64,000 nt of DNA from Sphingobacterium paludis (GCF_004364125.1 NZ_SNZV01000001.1:372001-436000); one strand, 5' to 3'; shown: positions 16,779 through 27,280, numbered from the stretch's first letter. The notes: generated by a model from the sequence alone, not told the origin. Numbers and translations are program-made.

Positions 16779-17693
16779 CTATTCAAATCGATAGCCCCTC
16801 AAAAACTCGTCAACACGCATCTTCTTCTTACCTTCCAGTTGGAGCACGTTCAACCGTAGAGAGCCATCTGCCGTTGCGTATTGCACAAAGGTTTTTCCAT
16901 CGCTGCTGTACTGACCGGGGCTAAGGTTCGTTTTCCCTGCCTTTTCGACTTCAAATACCTTTAAGCCTTTCCCGTTTAGCTTGGTAAATGCTGTTGGGTA
17001 GGGACTCAATCCCCGGATGTGATTGTATACCTGTTCTGTTGTACGGTTCCAGTCAATTTCACAATCTTCTTTGAAAATCTTTGGTGCGGTTTTTAATGGC
17101 GTAGCCTCGCTTTCTGTTTGGGGTATAGGCGTTACAGCGTTTGTTTTCAACGCCTGTATGGTTTCCAGCAGTACTTCCGCCCCCGCAACCATGAGCTTAT
17201 CGTGCAGCACACCGGCGTTATCTGTCTCCGCAATACTTACTTTCTTTGAAAAAAGAATATTACCCGTATCGATTTCCTGTTGCAGCAGAAATGTTGTTAC
17301 GCCAGACTCCCGTTCGCCGTTCATAATAGCGTGGTTGATCGGCGCGGCACCTCGATACTGGGGTAGCAGGGAAGCATGAACATTGATTGTGCCTTTCGGG
17401 GGCATGTTCCATACCGCTTCTGGCAGCATACGAAAGGCGACCACAACCTGCAAATCTGCTTCGTAGGATGCCAGCTCCTCGAGAAAGGATGTGCTTCTTA
17501 ATTTGTTCGGTTGCAGCACCGGAATATGATGTTCGACTGCATATTTCTTTACGGCAGATTCATGCATTTTCTGTCCGCGCCCCGCTGGTTTATCTTCGCC
17601 GGTAACAACGGCAACTACGTCTTCTCCAGCTTCCAATAAAGCCTGTAAAGAAGCCACGGCAAAATCGGGCGTACCCATGAATATAATGCGCAT
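16779..17693 (-). CDS. fmt: methionyl-tRNA formyltransferase
   Basis: A 304-residue enzyme that formylates initiator Met-tRNA with 10-formyl-tetrahydrofolate. The ATG at 17693 (MRIIFMGTPDFAV) is the conserved start; an ATG farther upstream would add 24 unrelated residues and run over the divergent gene's promoter. Catalytic residues of the formyltransferase fold: Asn104, His106 (INVHASLLPQYRGAAPI) and Asp142 (EIDTG). The C-terminal tRNA-binding OB domain spans about 205-304. No def gene is adjacent. Confidence 0.95.
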   Translation of the reverse strand: MRIIFMGTPDFAVASLQALLEAGEDVVAVVTGEDKPAGRGQKMHESAVKKYAVEHHIPVLQPNKLRSTSFLEELASYEADLQVVVAFRMLPEAVWNMPPKGTINVHASLLPQYRGAAPINHAIMNGERESGVTTFLLQQEIDTGNILFSKKVSIAETDNAGVLHDKLMVAGAEVLLETIQALKTNAVTPIPQTESEATPLKTAPKIFKEDCEIDWNRTTEQVYNHIRGLSPYPTAFTKLNGKGLKVFEVEKAGKTNLSPGQYSSDGKTFVQYATADGSLRLNVLQLEGKKKMRVDEFLRGYRFE

Positions 17694-17746
17694 ATTTTTA
17701 TTCTTTTTGTTGTTTTCGTTAGGTGTCGTGAAGTGACAAAAAATGC

Positions 17747-17754
17747 TAACTTTG
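17747..17754 (+). promoter_or_regulatory. -7 promoter box of the FtsX/LolE-type permease gene
   Basis: TAACTTTG is an exact TAnnTTTG match. It lies downstream of an in-frame ATG at 17733 and 24 bp upstream of a TTG at 17778, which shows that translation must begin after it. The -33 element is not clear. Confidence 0.6.
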
Positions 17755-17777
17755 CGAAGGTACAAATTATTTTCAGC

Positions 17778-18992
17778 TTGAATTTTCCCTATTTCCTCGC
17801 CAAGCGTATGCTGTTTACCGGCAATCGAACGTTCTCGAAGCTTATCGTGCGGGTCACGATCGGCGCCTTGGCGTTAGCGATATCGGCAATCATTCTTTCT
17901 GTCGCGATTTTGAAGGGATTCAAAACGGAGATTATCGAGAAACAACGTGGCTTTTTTGGGGATATTATTATCACGAAAAATGATTTAAATGCCTCGTATG
18001 AAAATGCACCTATCACCCTTTCCGAGCACGATATTCAACGCGTAAAAAGTCTGCCCTGGGTGCGCGAGCTTACCCCTTTTGCCACGAAAGCAGGTATTAT
18101 GAACGTCAAAGGTGAGGTCGAAGGCGTATTGCTAAAGGGTGTGGATAGGACCTACAATCAACAGTACATACAGCATAATATCATCAAGGGCGATACCTTG
18201 AACTTTACCGAGAACGCAACGACGCAGCTGCTCATTTCGGAGTACCTGGCCAATCGCTTGTCGCTTGACGTGGGGGATAAATTTATTATGTATTTCGTGC
18301 AAGATCCAGTCCGTAAACGACCTTTCAGTATTCGGGGGATATACACCACCCATTCCGAAGAGCTGGATAAAACGTATGTGATTGGCTCATTGGATCTTAT
18401 CCGGCGACTGAACGATTTGGACGATGCCGATGTAGGAGCCTATCAAATCCGCATCAGTAACTTTGACTCCCTACAGGTTGCCACCCAGCAGATCGCTGAT
18501 CTGTTACCGATAGAAATGAATGCAACAAATATTGTCGAGCAAATGCCTGATATTTTTAATTGGTTAAACATGCTGGATATGAACGATAACATCATTTTTG
18601 TATTGATGATGTTAGTTGCCATCATCAATATGGTGTCTTCCCTGCTCATCAGTATCTTGGAACGATCGGCGATGATCGGAGTCCTTAAGGCACTAGGCTA
18701 CGTGAATACAGGCATCCGGCAAGTGTTTTTATATGGTTCTATGTATTTAATAGGCCTAGGGTTGTTCATCGGTAATGGCATTGCACTGCTGTTGTATATC
18801 TTCCAGACACAAACGCATTTCTTCGCGTTGGATCCGGCCACCTACTATATCGAATACGTGCCCATGCAGATTCATTGGTATCAGGTTGTGGGGCTAAATA
18901 TCGCCGTCGCGGTGATTGGACTGCTGGCCCTTTTTATACCGGCGATGCTTATCAGTAGGATATCACCGATAAAGACTATACAATTCAAATAA
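17778..18992 (+). CDS. FtsX/LolE-type ABC transporter permease (lipoprotein release family)
   Basis: A 404-residue membrane protein of the LolC/LolE/MacB-FtsX family. From a TTG at 17778 the start reads (M)NFPYFLAKRML, matching the xxxFIAKR start of the family. TM1 is around residues 20-45 (LIVRVTIGALALAISAIILS), a large periplasmic domain follows, and three TM segments lie in the C-terminal FtsX domain (IIFVLMMLVAIINMVSSLL, GSMYLIGLGLFIGNGIALLL, VVGLNIAVAVIGLLALFIP). No ATPase gene is adjacent, as is usual in Bacteroidota. The family moves lipoproteins from the inner membrane; this role is inferred. Confidence 0.85.
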   Translation: MNFPYFLAKRMLFTGNRTFSKLIVRVTIGALALAISAIILSVAILKGFKTEIIEKQRGFFGDIIITKNDLNASYENAPITLSEHDIQRVKSLPWVRELTPFATKAGIMNVKGEVEGVLLKGVDRTYNQQYIQHNIIKGDTLNFTENATTQLLISEYLANRLSLDVGDKFIMYFVQDPVRKRPFSIRGIYTTHSEELDKTYVIGSLDLIRRLNDLDDADVGAYQIRISNFDSLQVATQQIADLLPIEMNATNIVEQMPDIFNWLNMLDMNDNIIFVLMMLVAIINMVSSLLISILERSAMIGVLKALGYVNTGIRQVFLYGSMYLIGLGLFIGNGIALLLYIFQTQTHFFALDPATYYIEYVPMQIHWYQVVGLNIAVAVIGLLALFIPAMLISRISPIKTIQFK

Positions 18993-19015
18993 TAAGCTGT
19001 TATTCCCTTCTTTTG

Positions 19016-19064
19016 GCCCGATTTTTCTGCAAGCCGAACTACGGCCCGCATTAGGAAATCGGGC
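19016..19064. other. possible structured element or terminator after the permease gene
   Basis: GCCCGATTT (19016-19024) pairs exactly with AAATCGGGC (19056-19064), and a smaller GCCG/CGGC stem lies in between. No T-run follows. A transcript-end structure is possible; evidence is weak. Confidence 0.3.
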
Positions 19065-19117
19065 AAATAATTGTTAATTTAAGCTCAGTTTTTTTAAGAC
19101 TCTTTATAACATAGTAC

Positions 19118-21274
19118 ATGGATAAATTTTTTGACCATATTTCGCACGTATTCTCCACGCCCATAACCAACCCGGTTCTCGTATTCACGATTATCCTGAC
19201 GATTATATTGCTGTCGCCCATTATCCTTCGTCCGATCAAGGTGCCAGGGATAATTGGGCTGATCCTGTTCGGTGTACTATTCGGTCCACATGGCCTCAAC
19301 TGGCTGGCCAAAATCGATAAGGTAACCCTGCAGGGCAATGGGGTCGATGCTATTGATCTCTTTTCGACAATAGGCTTGCTGTATATTATGTTTATAGCAG
19401 GCCTGGAACTGGATATGAACGAGTTCAAAAAAACAAAAAATAAAAGCCTGCTATTCGGCTTTCTTACCTTTATCATTCCGATAAGTATAGGTTTTCCGGT
19501 TTGCTATTACTTTTTAGGTTATGAATTATTGCCCAGCATATTAATTGCAAGTATGTTTGCTACGCATACCTTGGTTTCTTATCCTATCGTAAACAGTTAC
19601 GGTATATCCAAGAATGAGGCGGTCGCCATTACGATCGGTGGTACCATTTTGACCGATACAGCCGTTTTGATTATATTGGCCATTATCACGGGCGCCGCTC
19701 AGGGGGAGATCAATCAACAATTTTGGGTTACGCTGGGTGTATCTTTCGCGCTGTTTCTTTTTATTATGTTTGGCGTTATCCCGCGGATTGCGAAGTGGTT
19801 TTTCCAAAAAATAGAAAGTGAGAAAACGGCGCATTATATCTTTGTGCTGGCGGTTGTTTTCTTCGCGGCGTTTCTTGCGGAACTTGCCGGTCTAGAGCCT
19901 ATCATTGGGGCGTTCGTGGCCGGTCTTGCGCTCAATAAACTTATTCCGCATTCATCAGCCTTAATGAATAGGATTGAATTTATCGGGAATGCTATATTCA
20001 TTCCTTTTTTCCTAATCTCGGTAGGCATGATCGTCGACGTTAGCGTCCTGACGAAAGGGCCTATGGCACTGATTATCGCGGGCACGCTTACTTTAGTCGC
20101 CGTTACGGGTAAGTTCTTGGCGGCAACGGCCACGAAATTCGTTTTCAAGTATTCCAAGAATCAACGTAACCTTATTTTTGGGCTGAGCAATGCCCATGCT
20201 GCGGCTACGCTTGCCATCATCATGGTGGGGTATGATAAAGAGATCATCGATGAGAATGTGCTGAACGGCACAATCGTGCTTATCTTAATTACCTGTATTA
20301 TTGCTTCCATCGTCACGGAAAATGCTTCACGCCGAATAGTCATGGAGGGACATCAAGATGATGAACATATTGAAACCGTGCCTGAGCGTGAAGAGCAGAT
20401 TCTTATTCCGATAGCGAATTTGGCCAGTATGGAGCCCATATTAGACTTTGCGACATTGATAAAATCGAAGAAGTCGCCACATCCGTTGAATATTCTCAGC
20501 GTGGTGCCCGATAATGAACAAGCAGAGCTTAATTTGGCCAATGCGCGTAAAAATCTGGACAATATGGCCAAGTATGCGTCTGGATCCGAAACTGAGGTGG
20601 AGCTTTTAACAACCATCGATTATAACATTGCAAGTGGTATTGGTCGCACCTCGAAAGAACTTTTTGCGGACTGCTTAATTTTGGGTTGGCCAAGTGCGAC
20701 ATCATTCATCGAAAAAATCGTAGGTGAAAAAACGGAAAGCATCCTTAACCGTACGGATGCGAACCTATTTATGTGCAAGCTTGATAAATCATTCGTTTCC
20801 CATAAATCAATCATTGTTTTTGTTCCGCCGCTGGCCGAATCGGAGGTAGGTTTTGAATATTGGTTAGAAAAGGTGTTGAAACTGGCACAGGAAACTTCGC
20901 TGCCCCTTACCTGTGTTACAAACAACAGGACAGAAGGCGCCGTAAGCGAGGCCTTGACCGCCGCCAATACAAGCGTTCCGTATACTTTTGAAAATTATGA
21001 AGATTGGGACAACATCTATGGCTTAGCGGCGTTCTCTACGGTAGATGCCCTGTTGGTTTTTGTATCATCGCGTTATGGCGAGGTATCCTATCGCGATTCC
21101 TTGGATGGACTTGCTAAGCGCATAGGGCGATACTTTAAGAATCAAAACCTGCTGTTAATTTTTCCGAGCAGGCGTGAGAACCAACACATCGACGAGTATG
21201 AGGACGTGCAAACAGCGCCTATTTTCCGCAAGATAAGTCGTGAAATAGGCAACATGTTTAACAAAGACAAATAG
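19118..21274 (+). CDS. CPA2-family cation:proton antiporter with universal-stress-type C-terminus
   Basis: A 718-residue protein. Residues about 15-410 hold some 12 membrane segments of the monovalent cation:proton antiporter-2 family (IIGLILFGVLFGPHGLNWL, GLLYIMFIAGLELDMNEFKK, LAELAGLEPIIGAFVAGLAL, LIFGLSNAHAAATLAI); GLEPIIGAFVAGLAL and the SNAHAAATLA helix carry the family's ion-path residues. Residues about 430-718 are cytoplasmic and look like two universal-stress-protein-like lobes (ILIPIANLASMEPILDFATL). No TrkA-N domain is seen. It probably exchanges Na+ or K+ for H+ in pH or salt balance. icd starts 10 bp downstream, so the two may be co-transcribed. Confidence 0.9.
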   Translation: MDKFFDHISHVFSTPITNPVLVFTIILTIILLSPIILRPIKVPGIIGLILFGVLFGPHGLNWLAKIDKVTLQGNGVDAIDLFSTIGLLYIMFIAGLELDMNEFKKTKNKSLLFGFLTFIIPISIGFPVCYYFLGYELLPSILIASMFATHTLVSYPIVNSYGISKNEAVAITIGGTILTDTAVLIILAIITGAAQGEINQQFWVTLGVSFALFLFIMFGVIPRIAKWFFQKIESEKTAHYIFVLAVVFFAAFLAELAGLEPIIGAFVAGLALNKLIPHSSALMNRIEFIGNAIFIPFFLISVGMIVDVSVLTKGPMALIIAGTLTLVAVTGKFLAATATKFVFKYSKNQRNLIFGLSNAHAAATLAIIMVGYDKEIIDENVLNGTIVLILITCIIASIVTENASRRIVMEGHQDDEHIETVPEREEQILIPIANLASMEPILDFATLIKSKKSPHPLNILSVVPDNEQAELNLANARKNLDNMAKYASGSETEVELLTTIDYNIASGIGRTSKELFADCLILGWPSATSFIEKIVGEKTESILNRTDANLFMCKLDKSFVSHKSIIVFVPPLAESEVGFEYWLEKVLKLAQETSLPLTCVTNNRTEGAVSEALTAANTSVPYTFENYEDWDNIYGLAAFSTVDALLVFVSSRYGEVSYRDSLDGLAKRIGRYFKNQNLLLIFPSRRENQHIDEYEDVQTAPIFRKISREIGNMFNKDK

Positions 21275-21283
21275 AAAAAGCGT

Positions 21284-22546
21284 ATGGCAGATAAGATAGC
21301 GATGAATCCGGACGGAACACTACATGTTCCGGATAATCCTACTATTCCATTTATAATAGGTGACGGTATTGGTCCAGATATTTGGCGGGCAGCAGTTCGC
21401 GTTTTTGATCGGGCGGTCGAGAAGTATTACGGTGCGGCTCGAAAAATTACCTGGAAGGAGGTGCTTGCCGGCGAGAAAGCCTTCCAAGAGACAGGTAATT
21501 GGCTCCCTCCGGAAACATTGGAAGCGTTTAGGGCATACCTTGTGGGCATCAAAGGACCGTTGACCACACCGATCGGTGGCGGAATTCGCTCGTTGAATGT
21601 TGCCCTCCGAAAGGAATTGGATCTATATGTTTGCCTACGACCCACAACGTGGTATCCCGGCACACCTTCCCCCGTGAAGCATCCAGAGGATGTCGATATG
21701 GTTATTTTCAGGGAAAATACCGAAGATATTTATGCGGGCATCGAGTTTGCCGCGGGCTCTATACAGGCAGATAAGATCCAGGCGTTTATGGCCGGTGAGC
21801 TTAACGTAAATTACGGATTTTCGGATACCACAGGTGTAGGGATCAAGCTCGTGTCGGAAGAAGGATCAAAGCGTTTGGTGCGTGCCGCCATACAGTATGC
21901 CATCACACACAAAAGGCCGTCCGTTGCGATCGTGCATAAAGGTAATATCATGAAATTTACCGAGGGCGCGTTTAAGCAATGGGGCTTCGAAGTAGCGGAA
22001 GAGGAATTTGCGAACACTACCTATACCTGGGGGCAATGGGAACGTACGAAACAAGCGAAAGGTCAGGAGGCCGCGAATGAAGAGCAGCGGGAAGCCGAGC
22101 AGGCTGGCAAAATTATTGTGAAAGATATCATTGCTGACAATTTTCTGCAGCAGATTCTCTTAGCACCGAAAGACTATGCGGTTGTGGCGACGTTAAACCT
22201 TAACGGAGACTATATTTCTGATGCACTGGCTGCTATGGTGGGTGGCATTGGCATTGCGCCCGGCGCAAACATCAATTACCGCACTGGCCACGCGATCTTC
22301 GAGGCTACCCATGGCACAGCGCCGCGTTTCGCCGACACCGATAGCATGAATCCGTCATCCGTCATTTTAAGCGGCGTCATGATGCTCGAATATCTAGGAT
22401 GGCAGGAGGCCGCAGACGGCATCCGGCAGGCACTTGCCGAAACAATCAAACAACGCACCGTGACGGTCGACTTTTTCAATCTGATGGAGCACGCTACACT
22501 GTTGCGTACCAGCCAGTTTGCCGATGCCATTATTGAAAAGTTTTAA
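21284..22546 (+). CDS. icd: isocitrate dehydrogenase, NADP-dependent type
   Basis: A 420-residue enzyme of the TCA cycle, the E. coli-type dimeric class by length and sequence ([68 protein letters not shown]). Ser103 in GGIRSLN corresponds to the site controlled by AceK in E. coli; no aceK is nearby. The cofactor segment [10 protein letters not shown] keeps a basic/aromatic pair where NAD-type enzymes have Asp/Ile, so NADP is favoured. Follows the antiporter gene closely. Confidence 0.95.
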   Translation: MADKIAMNPDGTLHVPDNPTIPFIIGDGIGPDIWRAAVRVFDRAVEKYYGAARKITWKEVLAGEKAFQETGNWLPPETLEAFRAYLVGIKGPLTTPIGGGIRSLNVALRKELDLYVCLRPTTWYPGTPSPVKHPEDVDMVIFRENTEDIYAGIEFAAGSIQADKIQAFMAGELNVNYGFSDTTGVGIKLVSEEGSKRLVRAAIQYAITHKRPSVAIVHKGNIMKFTEGAFKQWGFEVAEEEFANTTYTWGQWERTKQAKGQEAANEEQREAEQAGKIIVKDIIADNFLQQILLAPKDYAVVATLNLNGDYISDALAAMVGGIGIAPGANINYRTGHAIFEATHGTAPRFADTDSMNPSSVILSGVMMLEYLGWQEAADGIRQALAETIKQRTVTVDFFNLMEHATLLRTSQFADAIIEKF

Positions 22547-22575
22547 AAGAAATTGGTAAAGAATAAAGATTTCAC

Positions 22576-22833
22576 ATGCCGCTAGAGAGCCTGCCCGCAT
22601 TTGTGCGCAACACGACTATATTATCGGATGAAGACCGTTTTAAGTTGGCATCGGTAGATAAATTGCCTGAGGAAGAAGCGGTGGATGCCGTACGCAGCCT
22701 GCCTGAAATTCGAGACCTGTTGCAGGCTTTTATTGGCGACGAAAGTACACGAAATACCCATCTGCAATTAAAAGCGAAGAGCTATCTCGATCAAAATGAT
22801 CCGATTATGGCTTGGAAGGTGTTGTTGCTTTAA
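22576..22833 (+). CDS. small acidic protein of unknown function
   Basis: An 85-residue soluble, mostly helical, acidic protein (MPLESLPAFVRNTTILSDED to DPIMAWKVLLL). No domain recognised. It follows icd by 29 bp on the same strand. Its stop codon TAA merges directly into an AT-rich repeat (AAAAAGTAAAAAGTAAAAAG). Confidence 0.6.
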   Translation: MPLESLPAFVRNTTILSDEDRFKLASVDKLPEEEAVDAVRSLPEIRDLLQAFIGDESTRNTHLQLKAKSYLDQNDPIMAWKVLLL

Positions 22834-23310
22834 AAAGTAAAAAGTAAAAAGTAAAAATTCAAAAGTAAAAATTCAAAAGTTAAAAGGGTGAAAAGTTAAA
22901 ATTGAGAAATAAGACTGTACACGGTACTAAATCTATATATTACTTACTGATATCTAACTTCATTACGCACCAGCAATTAAGTCCATCCCACCACCTTTCC
23001 GTCCTTAGCCAGGACATGGCGTTCCTTTTGTAGGGCAAAAGGAACCAAAACCCCGTCGCTTGAAACCTTTGCAAGGGATGGATTATGCATTGGCAAATTT
23101 CTACAAACTGCAAAGCTTTCGATGCGACATTTTGGTTAATAATAGGCATTGCAATTATTTGATCTTGATATTATCCTTGATTGTTATCAGCAGTACAGTA
23201 ACGTATTACATTTTCTATCTCACTACCCACCACCAATATATTACCGCCCACATCGATCTTACGTACTATGTACTATCTACTAAAGTCTAATTCGCACTAC
23301 CCACCACTTA
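22834..23310. repeat. intergenic region filled with AT-rich repeats and a small palindrome
   Basis: A 477-bp gap between convergent genes. 22834-22910: AAAAGTAAAAAGT / AAAAATTCAAAAGT repeats, the same family as at 43985-44240 and (reversed) 39520-39665. 22920-22972 (minus): a copy of the GTGCGTAATGA..TTAGATAT repeat. 23021-23045: a perfect 9-bp hairpin GTTCCTTTT/AAAAGGAAC around GTAGGGC. 23200-23313 (minus): GTAGT-rich repeat that begins at the stop codon of the LacI-type gene. No gene is credible here. Confidence 0.7.
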
Positions 23311-24330
23311 CTACCTATCCGTAGACTCCCTAGCTAGCAAAAGCGGTTCAAGGATGACGGGTTCAATGTTGTTCTTATCAGCTGTATTGCTTTCAATAAT
23401 CTTTAAAAACATCTTTGCGCATTCCTTACCCATCTTGATCGCCTGTTGGTCTATCGTTGACAAACTTGGGATGATATGTTCCGAGAAATTCTGGTTGGCA
23501 AAACCTATTACGCCGACGGTCGGCGGCGTAATCTTGTTTTCATGTAAAGCCCTGATGATGCCCAGCGCCACATAGTCGTCACCACCGATAATAGCATCCG
23601 GTTTGTCTCGCAGCTTGAGCAAAGTCTGCGTACCCTCGTAACCACCTTCGACAGTTAATTCGCCAAATAACGAATAAGCCTGATTGATGGGACGCTTTGC
23701 CTCTTCCAATGCTCGTAGATAGCCTTCGTAACGCTCCTTAAATATTTTTATGCCGTGTTTGGTAGTGATGTAAGCAATATTTTTGTAACCCTTATCTAAT
23801 AGGTGTTTGGTAACAATATAGCCCGCTTGCTCATCGTCAATCTTAACCGTCGGCGTGTGCTGCAGGTCGTCGTGGGTACGATCGAATATAATCAAGGGTT
23901 TGCCTTCTTCTTTTACTTTCAGAAAATGCGAAACCTCTTGCGTTTCCAAAGACATTGACGCAATAATTCCATCTACTTGGGCCTCCAAAAGGGTACTTAT
24001 GCCGTTTTTTTCAGACTCCAACGATTCATTGGTTTGGTATAGGAGAATACTGTAACCAAAGGATTTTAGGTATTTCTCCAAAGCGTGGATAACTGATGCA
24101 AAAAATTGAATCTGCGCGCTTGGCAGGAGTACGCCGATGATATAGGTCTTTCCGGAGGTGAGGGAGGACGCCACCTTGTTTGGTCTATAGTTCAGCCGCT
24201 TAGCCGTCTCCATCACCGCATTGCGCGTGCTTTCACTAATGGTAGATATATTGTTTAATGCTCTGGATACGGTTGATACGGTAATGTTCAATTCCCGTGC
24301 GATATCATAAATCGTGGTTTTCTTTGCCAA
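23311..24330 (-). CDS. LacI family transcriptional regulator (xylose locus)
   Basis: A 339-residue regulator. The N-terminal HTH is TTIYDIARELNITVSTVSRA with hinge helix YRPNKVASSLTS, then a periplasmic-binding-protein-like sensor (IIGVLLPSAQIQFFASVIHA, GIIASMSLETQEV, DAIIGGDDYVALGIIRAL, VGVIGFANQNFSEHI). It is divergent from xylB-xylA-symporter, with an operator-like palindrome between them, so it very likely controls the xylose operon, with xylose or a derivative as effector. Autoregulation is also likely because the palindrome lies in the shared 88-bp gap. Confidence 0.92.
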   Translation of the reverse strand: MAKKTTIYDIARELNITVSTVSRALNNISTISESTRNAVMETAKRLNYRPNKVASSLTSGKTYIIGVLLPSAQIQFFASVIHALEKYLKSFGYSILLYQTNESLESEKNGISTLLEAQVDGIIASMSLETQEVSHFLKVKEEGKPLIIFDRTHDDLQHTPTVKIDDEQAGYIVTKHLLDKGYKNIAYITTKHGIKIFKERYEGYLRALEEAKRPINQAYSLFGELTVEGGYEGTQTLLKLRDKPDAIIGGDDYVALGIIRALHENKITPPTVGVIGFANQNFSEHIIPSLSTIDQQAIKMGKECAKMFLKIIESNTADKNNIEPVILEPLLLARESTDR

Positions 24331-24387
24331 AATACAATGTGTTTAGGAAATATATTTTGTAAATATAAAATTTTATAAATAATTTTA

Positions 24388-24401
24388 TGCAAGCGGTTGC
24401 A
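24388..24401. promoter_or_regulatory. LacI-type operator between the regulator and xylB
   Basis: TGCAAGCGGTTGCA is a near-perfect palindrome with a central CG (12 of 14 positions symmetric), the usual LacI-family operator shape, 17 bp before the xylB start. A second, AT-only perfect palindrome (TATAAAATTTTATA, 24364-24377) lies 10 bp upstream. No exact TAnnTTTG box was found in the gap. Confidence 0.6.
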
Positions 24402-24418
24402 ATTAAGCCAATTCAAAT

Positions 24419-25906
24419 ATGTTATTACTAGGAATAGATTTAGGGACTTCGTCAATCAAGGTTTCCATCGTTGACGTACAAACGACCAAGCGGATCATTT
24501 CTGCCCAATATCCGGAGGCAGAGGCAGCTATCCTGTCAGCACAGCCGGGTTGGGCCGAGCAGGATCCGAATACATGGTGGGCCTACACAAAATTGGCCAT
24601 AAAAAAGGCGAACGATAGCGGGCTATATGATCCGAAGGATATCCAGGCCATTGGGATAGCCTATCAGATGCATGGTTTAGTGGTTGTGGATAAGGCGCAT
24701 CAGCCTTTGCGGAATGCCATTATCTGGTGTGACAGCCGAGCTGTAGCCACGGGGGATCGGGCCATGCTCGCGCTGCAACAGGATGACTTTTTAGCTTCAC
24801 ATCTCAATTCTCCGGGAAACTTCACCGCCTCTAAACTGGCTTGGGTAAAGGAAAACGAACCAGCCGTTTATGAGAAAATCTACAAGTTTATGCTGCCCGG
24901 CGATTACCTCAGCATGTGCCTCACGGGGGAGATCAATAGCAATATAAGTTCTATATCGGAAGGTGTACTCTGGAATTTTGAGACCAACAGCTTGTCGACG
25001 GCCTTGCTTAACCACTATGGTATCGACGCCAGTTTAGTCCCGGAACTACGCCCTGTCTTTTCCGCCTACGGCCGTTTGAAGCCCGAAGTAGCGGATGAAC
25101 TTGGCTTAGCTAGACAAGCTCAAGTGAGCTATAAAGCGGGAGATCAGCCTAATAACGCCTTGTCTTTGAATGTGTTTGAGCCTGGCGAGGTCGCCGCAAC
25201 AGCGGGCACATCGGGCGTTATCTATGCCGTAACCGATAAGCTGCTCTATGATAAAGAATCACGTGTAAATACTTTTGCGCATGTTAATCATAGCACGGAA
25301 AACCCCAACTTAGGCGTGTTGCTATGTATCAATGGCACCGGCATTCAAAATAGCTGGATCAAAAAGCTGACCGGCGCCGCTTATGACTATCATCAAATCA
25401 ATCAGCATGCTGCTACCGTTCCAATCGGATCTGATGGTCTGCAGATCTTGCCCTTTGGCAATGGTGCAGAACGCATGTTAAAGAACAAAATTTTACAGGC
25501 ACATATCGAGCATATTGATTTTGTGCGGCATGAAGGCCCGCACTTATGGCGCGCGGCGCAAGAAGGGATCGCTTTTGCTTTCCGCTATGGTTTGGATATC
25601 TTGAAGGAAAATGGGTTGGCACCGCAGGTGATTAAGGCAGGGCATACCAATCTTTTTTTAAGTTCAGTGTTTCAGCAATCATTCGCCGGGGCGACGGGCG
25701 TGCCAGTCGAGCTTTATGAAAACGATGGGAGTGTAGGCGCTGCATTGGGTGCGGGCCTAGGCGCCGATCTTTACGCGAACAGGGGAGAAGCCTTCTCTGG
25801 CCTACAGCGGCTTGCCACGGTGGATCCTCAAGAGGTGAACCGCTACGAAGAGCTCTATCAGCAATGGAAGCAATTATTAGAACGTAAACTATTAAATGTA
25901 TTATAA
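24419..25906 (+). CDS. xylB: xylulokinase
   Basis: A 495-residue FGGY-family kinase that phosphorylates D-xylulose with ATP. Seen: [15 protein letters not shown] at the start (phosphate-binding), [14 protein letters not shown] and IIWCDSRA (substrate loop with conserved Met-His), [11 protein letters not shown] with the catalytic Asp, and the C-terminal [29 protein letters not shown]-site segments. First gene of the xylB-xylA-symporter operon; the stop codon shares one base with the xylA start (TAATG). Confidence 0.95.
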   Translation: MLLLGIDLGTSSIKVSIVDVQTTKRIISAQYPEAEAAILSAQPGWAEQDPNTWWAYTKLAIKKANDSGLYDPKDIQAIGIAYQMHGLVVVDKAHQPLRNAIIWCDSRAVATGDRAMLALQQDDFLASHLNSPGNFTASKLAWVKENEPAVYEKIYKFMLPGDYLSMCLTGEINSNISSISEGVLWNFETNSLSTALLNHYGIDASLVPELRPVFSAYGRLKPEVADELGLARQAQVSYKAGDQPNNALSLNVFEPGEVAATAGTSGVIYAVTDKLLYDKESRVNTFAHVNHSTENPNLGVLLCINGTGIQNSWIKKLTGAAYDYHQINQHAATVPIGSDGLQILPFGNGAERMLKNKILQAHIEHIDFVRHEGPHLWRAAQEGIAFAFRYGLDILKENGLAPQVIKAGHTNLFLSSVFQQSFAGATGVPVELYENDGSVGAALGAGLGADLYANRGEAFSGLQRLATVDPQEVNRYEELYQQWKQLLERKLLNVL

Positions 25907-27234
25907 TGGAAATTTTATTAGGCAATCAAGAGTATTTTAAACATGTCGGGCAGATCAAGTATGAAGGACCTGAGTCAGACAATCCTTTAGCCTTTCGCTG
26001 GTACGATGCTTCACGCGTTGTTGCTGGAAAGACGATGGCAGAACATTTTAAGTTTGCCTGTGCATACTGGCATTCGTTCAATGCAAATGGTGCTGACCCT
26101 TTTGGTGGCGCAACGCATTTCTTTTCCTGGGATCGCAAACCAACGATTATGGAGCGGGCCAAAGATAAAATGGATGCAGCGTTTGAGTTTATGACTAAAA
26201 TGCAATTGCCGTATTATTGCTTTCACGATGTTGATTTGGTAGATTTTACAGATAATATTGAGGAAAACGAGCGCAATCTGAGCGATATCGTTAGTTATGC
26301 CAAAGAGAAGCAGGCAAAAAGCGGCGTGAAATTACTGTGGGGTACGGCGAATCTTTTCAGCCATCATCGTTATATGAACGGCGCTTCTACCAATCCAGAT
26401 TTCCACGTCTTGGCACATGGTGCAGCCCAGGTGAAAGCGGCGTTGGATGCGACGATAGCATTGGGTGGCGAGAATTATGTATTCTGGGGAGGTCGCGAAG
26501 GCTATATGTCGCTGCTTAATACCAATATGAAACGCGAACAAGAGCACCTAGCACGCTTTCTGCATCTTTCAAAAGACTATGCCCGTAAAAATGGCTTTCA
26601 AGGTACGTTCTTCATCGAGCCAAAACCCTGCGAGCCTACAAAACACCAGTATGATTATGATGCCGCGACGGTCATCGGCTTTTTACAAAAATACGATCTG
26701 TTAAACGACTTCAAACTGAACTTGGAAGTAAACCATGCTACACTGGCCGGCCACACCTTCCAGCATGAGCTGCAAGTAGCGGCGGATGCCGGACTGCTCG
26801 GATCGATCGATGCAAATCGTGGAGACTACCAAAACGGCTGGGATACGGATCAATTCCCGACCGATTTAAACGAGCTTGCCGAGTCGCTTTTGATCATCTT
26901 GGAAGCCGGTGGACTTCAAGGCGGCGGGGTTAACTTCGACGCTAAAATACGGAGAAACTCCACGGATCCGGCAGATTTATTTTACGCGCACATCGGGGGT
27001 ATGGATAATTTCGCACGCGCGCTGGTTATCGCTGATAATATCTTGCAAAAGTCTGATTACAAGAAGATTCGTGCTGATCGCTATGCGAGTTTCGATGCTG
27101 GTGCAGGTGCTGATTTTGAAGCCGGAAAGCTAAGTCTCGAAGAGCTACGTAACTACGCAGTACAGCATGGCGAGCCCGCTATCATCAGTGGCAAACAGGA
27201 GTATCTAGAAAATTTAATCAATAGATATATCTAA
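25906..27234 (+). CDS. xylA: xylose isomerase
   Basis: A 442-residue enzyme, the length of class II xylose isomerases. It converts D-xylose to D-xylulose with two divalent metals. Signatures: [23 protein letters not shown] with catalytic His107 and Asp110, [16 protein letters not shown] (metal-binding Glu), [13 protein letters not shown], and [20 protein letters not shown] (metal site). Translation is coupled to xylB by a 1-bp overlap. Confidence 0.97.
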   Translation: MEILLGNQEYFKHVGQIKYEGPESDNPLAFRWYDASRVVAGKTMAEHFKFACAYWHSFNANGADPFGGATHFFSWDRKPTIMERAKDKMDAAFEFMTKMQLPYYCFHDVDLVDFTDNIEENERNLSDIVSYAKEKQAKSGVKLLWGTANLFSHHRYMNGASTNPDFHVLAHGAAQVKAALDATIALGGENYVFWGGREGYMSLLNTNMKREQEHLARFLHLSKDYARKNGFQGTFFIEPKPCEPTKHQYDYDAATVIGFLQKYDLLNDFKLNLEVNHATLAGHTFQHELQVAADAGLLGSIDANRGDYQNGWDTDQFPTDLNELAESLLIILEAGGLQGGGVNFDAKIRRNSTDPADLFYAHIGGMDNFARALVIADNILQKSDYKKIRADRYASFDAGAGADFEAGKLSLEELRNYAVQHGEPAIISGKQEYLENLINRYI

Positions 27235-27280
27235 ATTTGAGATCTTTTGTTACCTTAGTGACATTGATCAAATAAACCGT

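Noticed and set aside
22940..23290. Two short frames in the gap after the 85-residue gene (22940-23149 minus, 23060-23290 plus)
   Set aside because: Both lie on repeat sequence and a palindrome, without homology.
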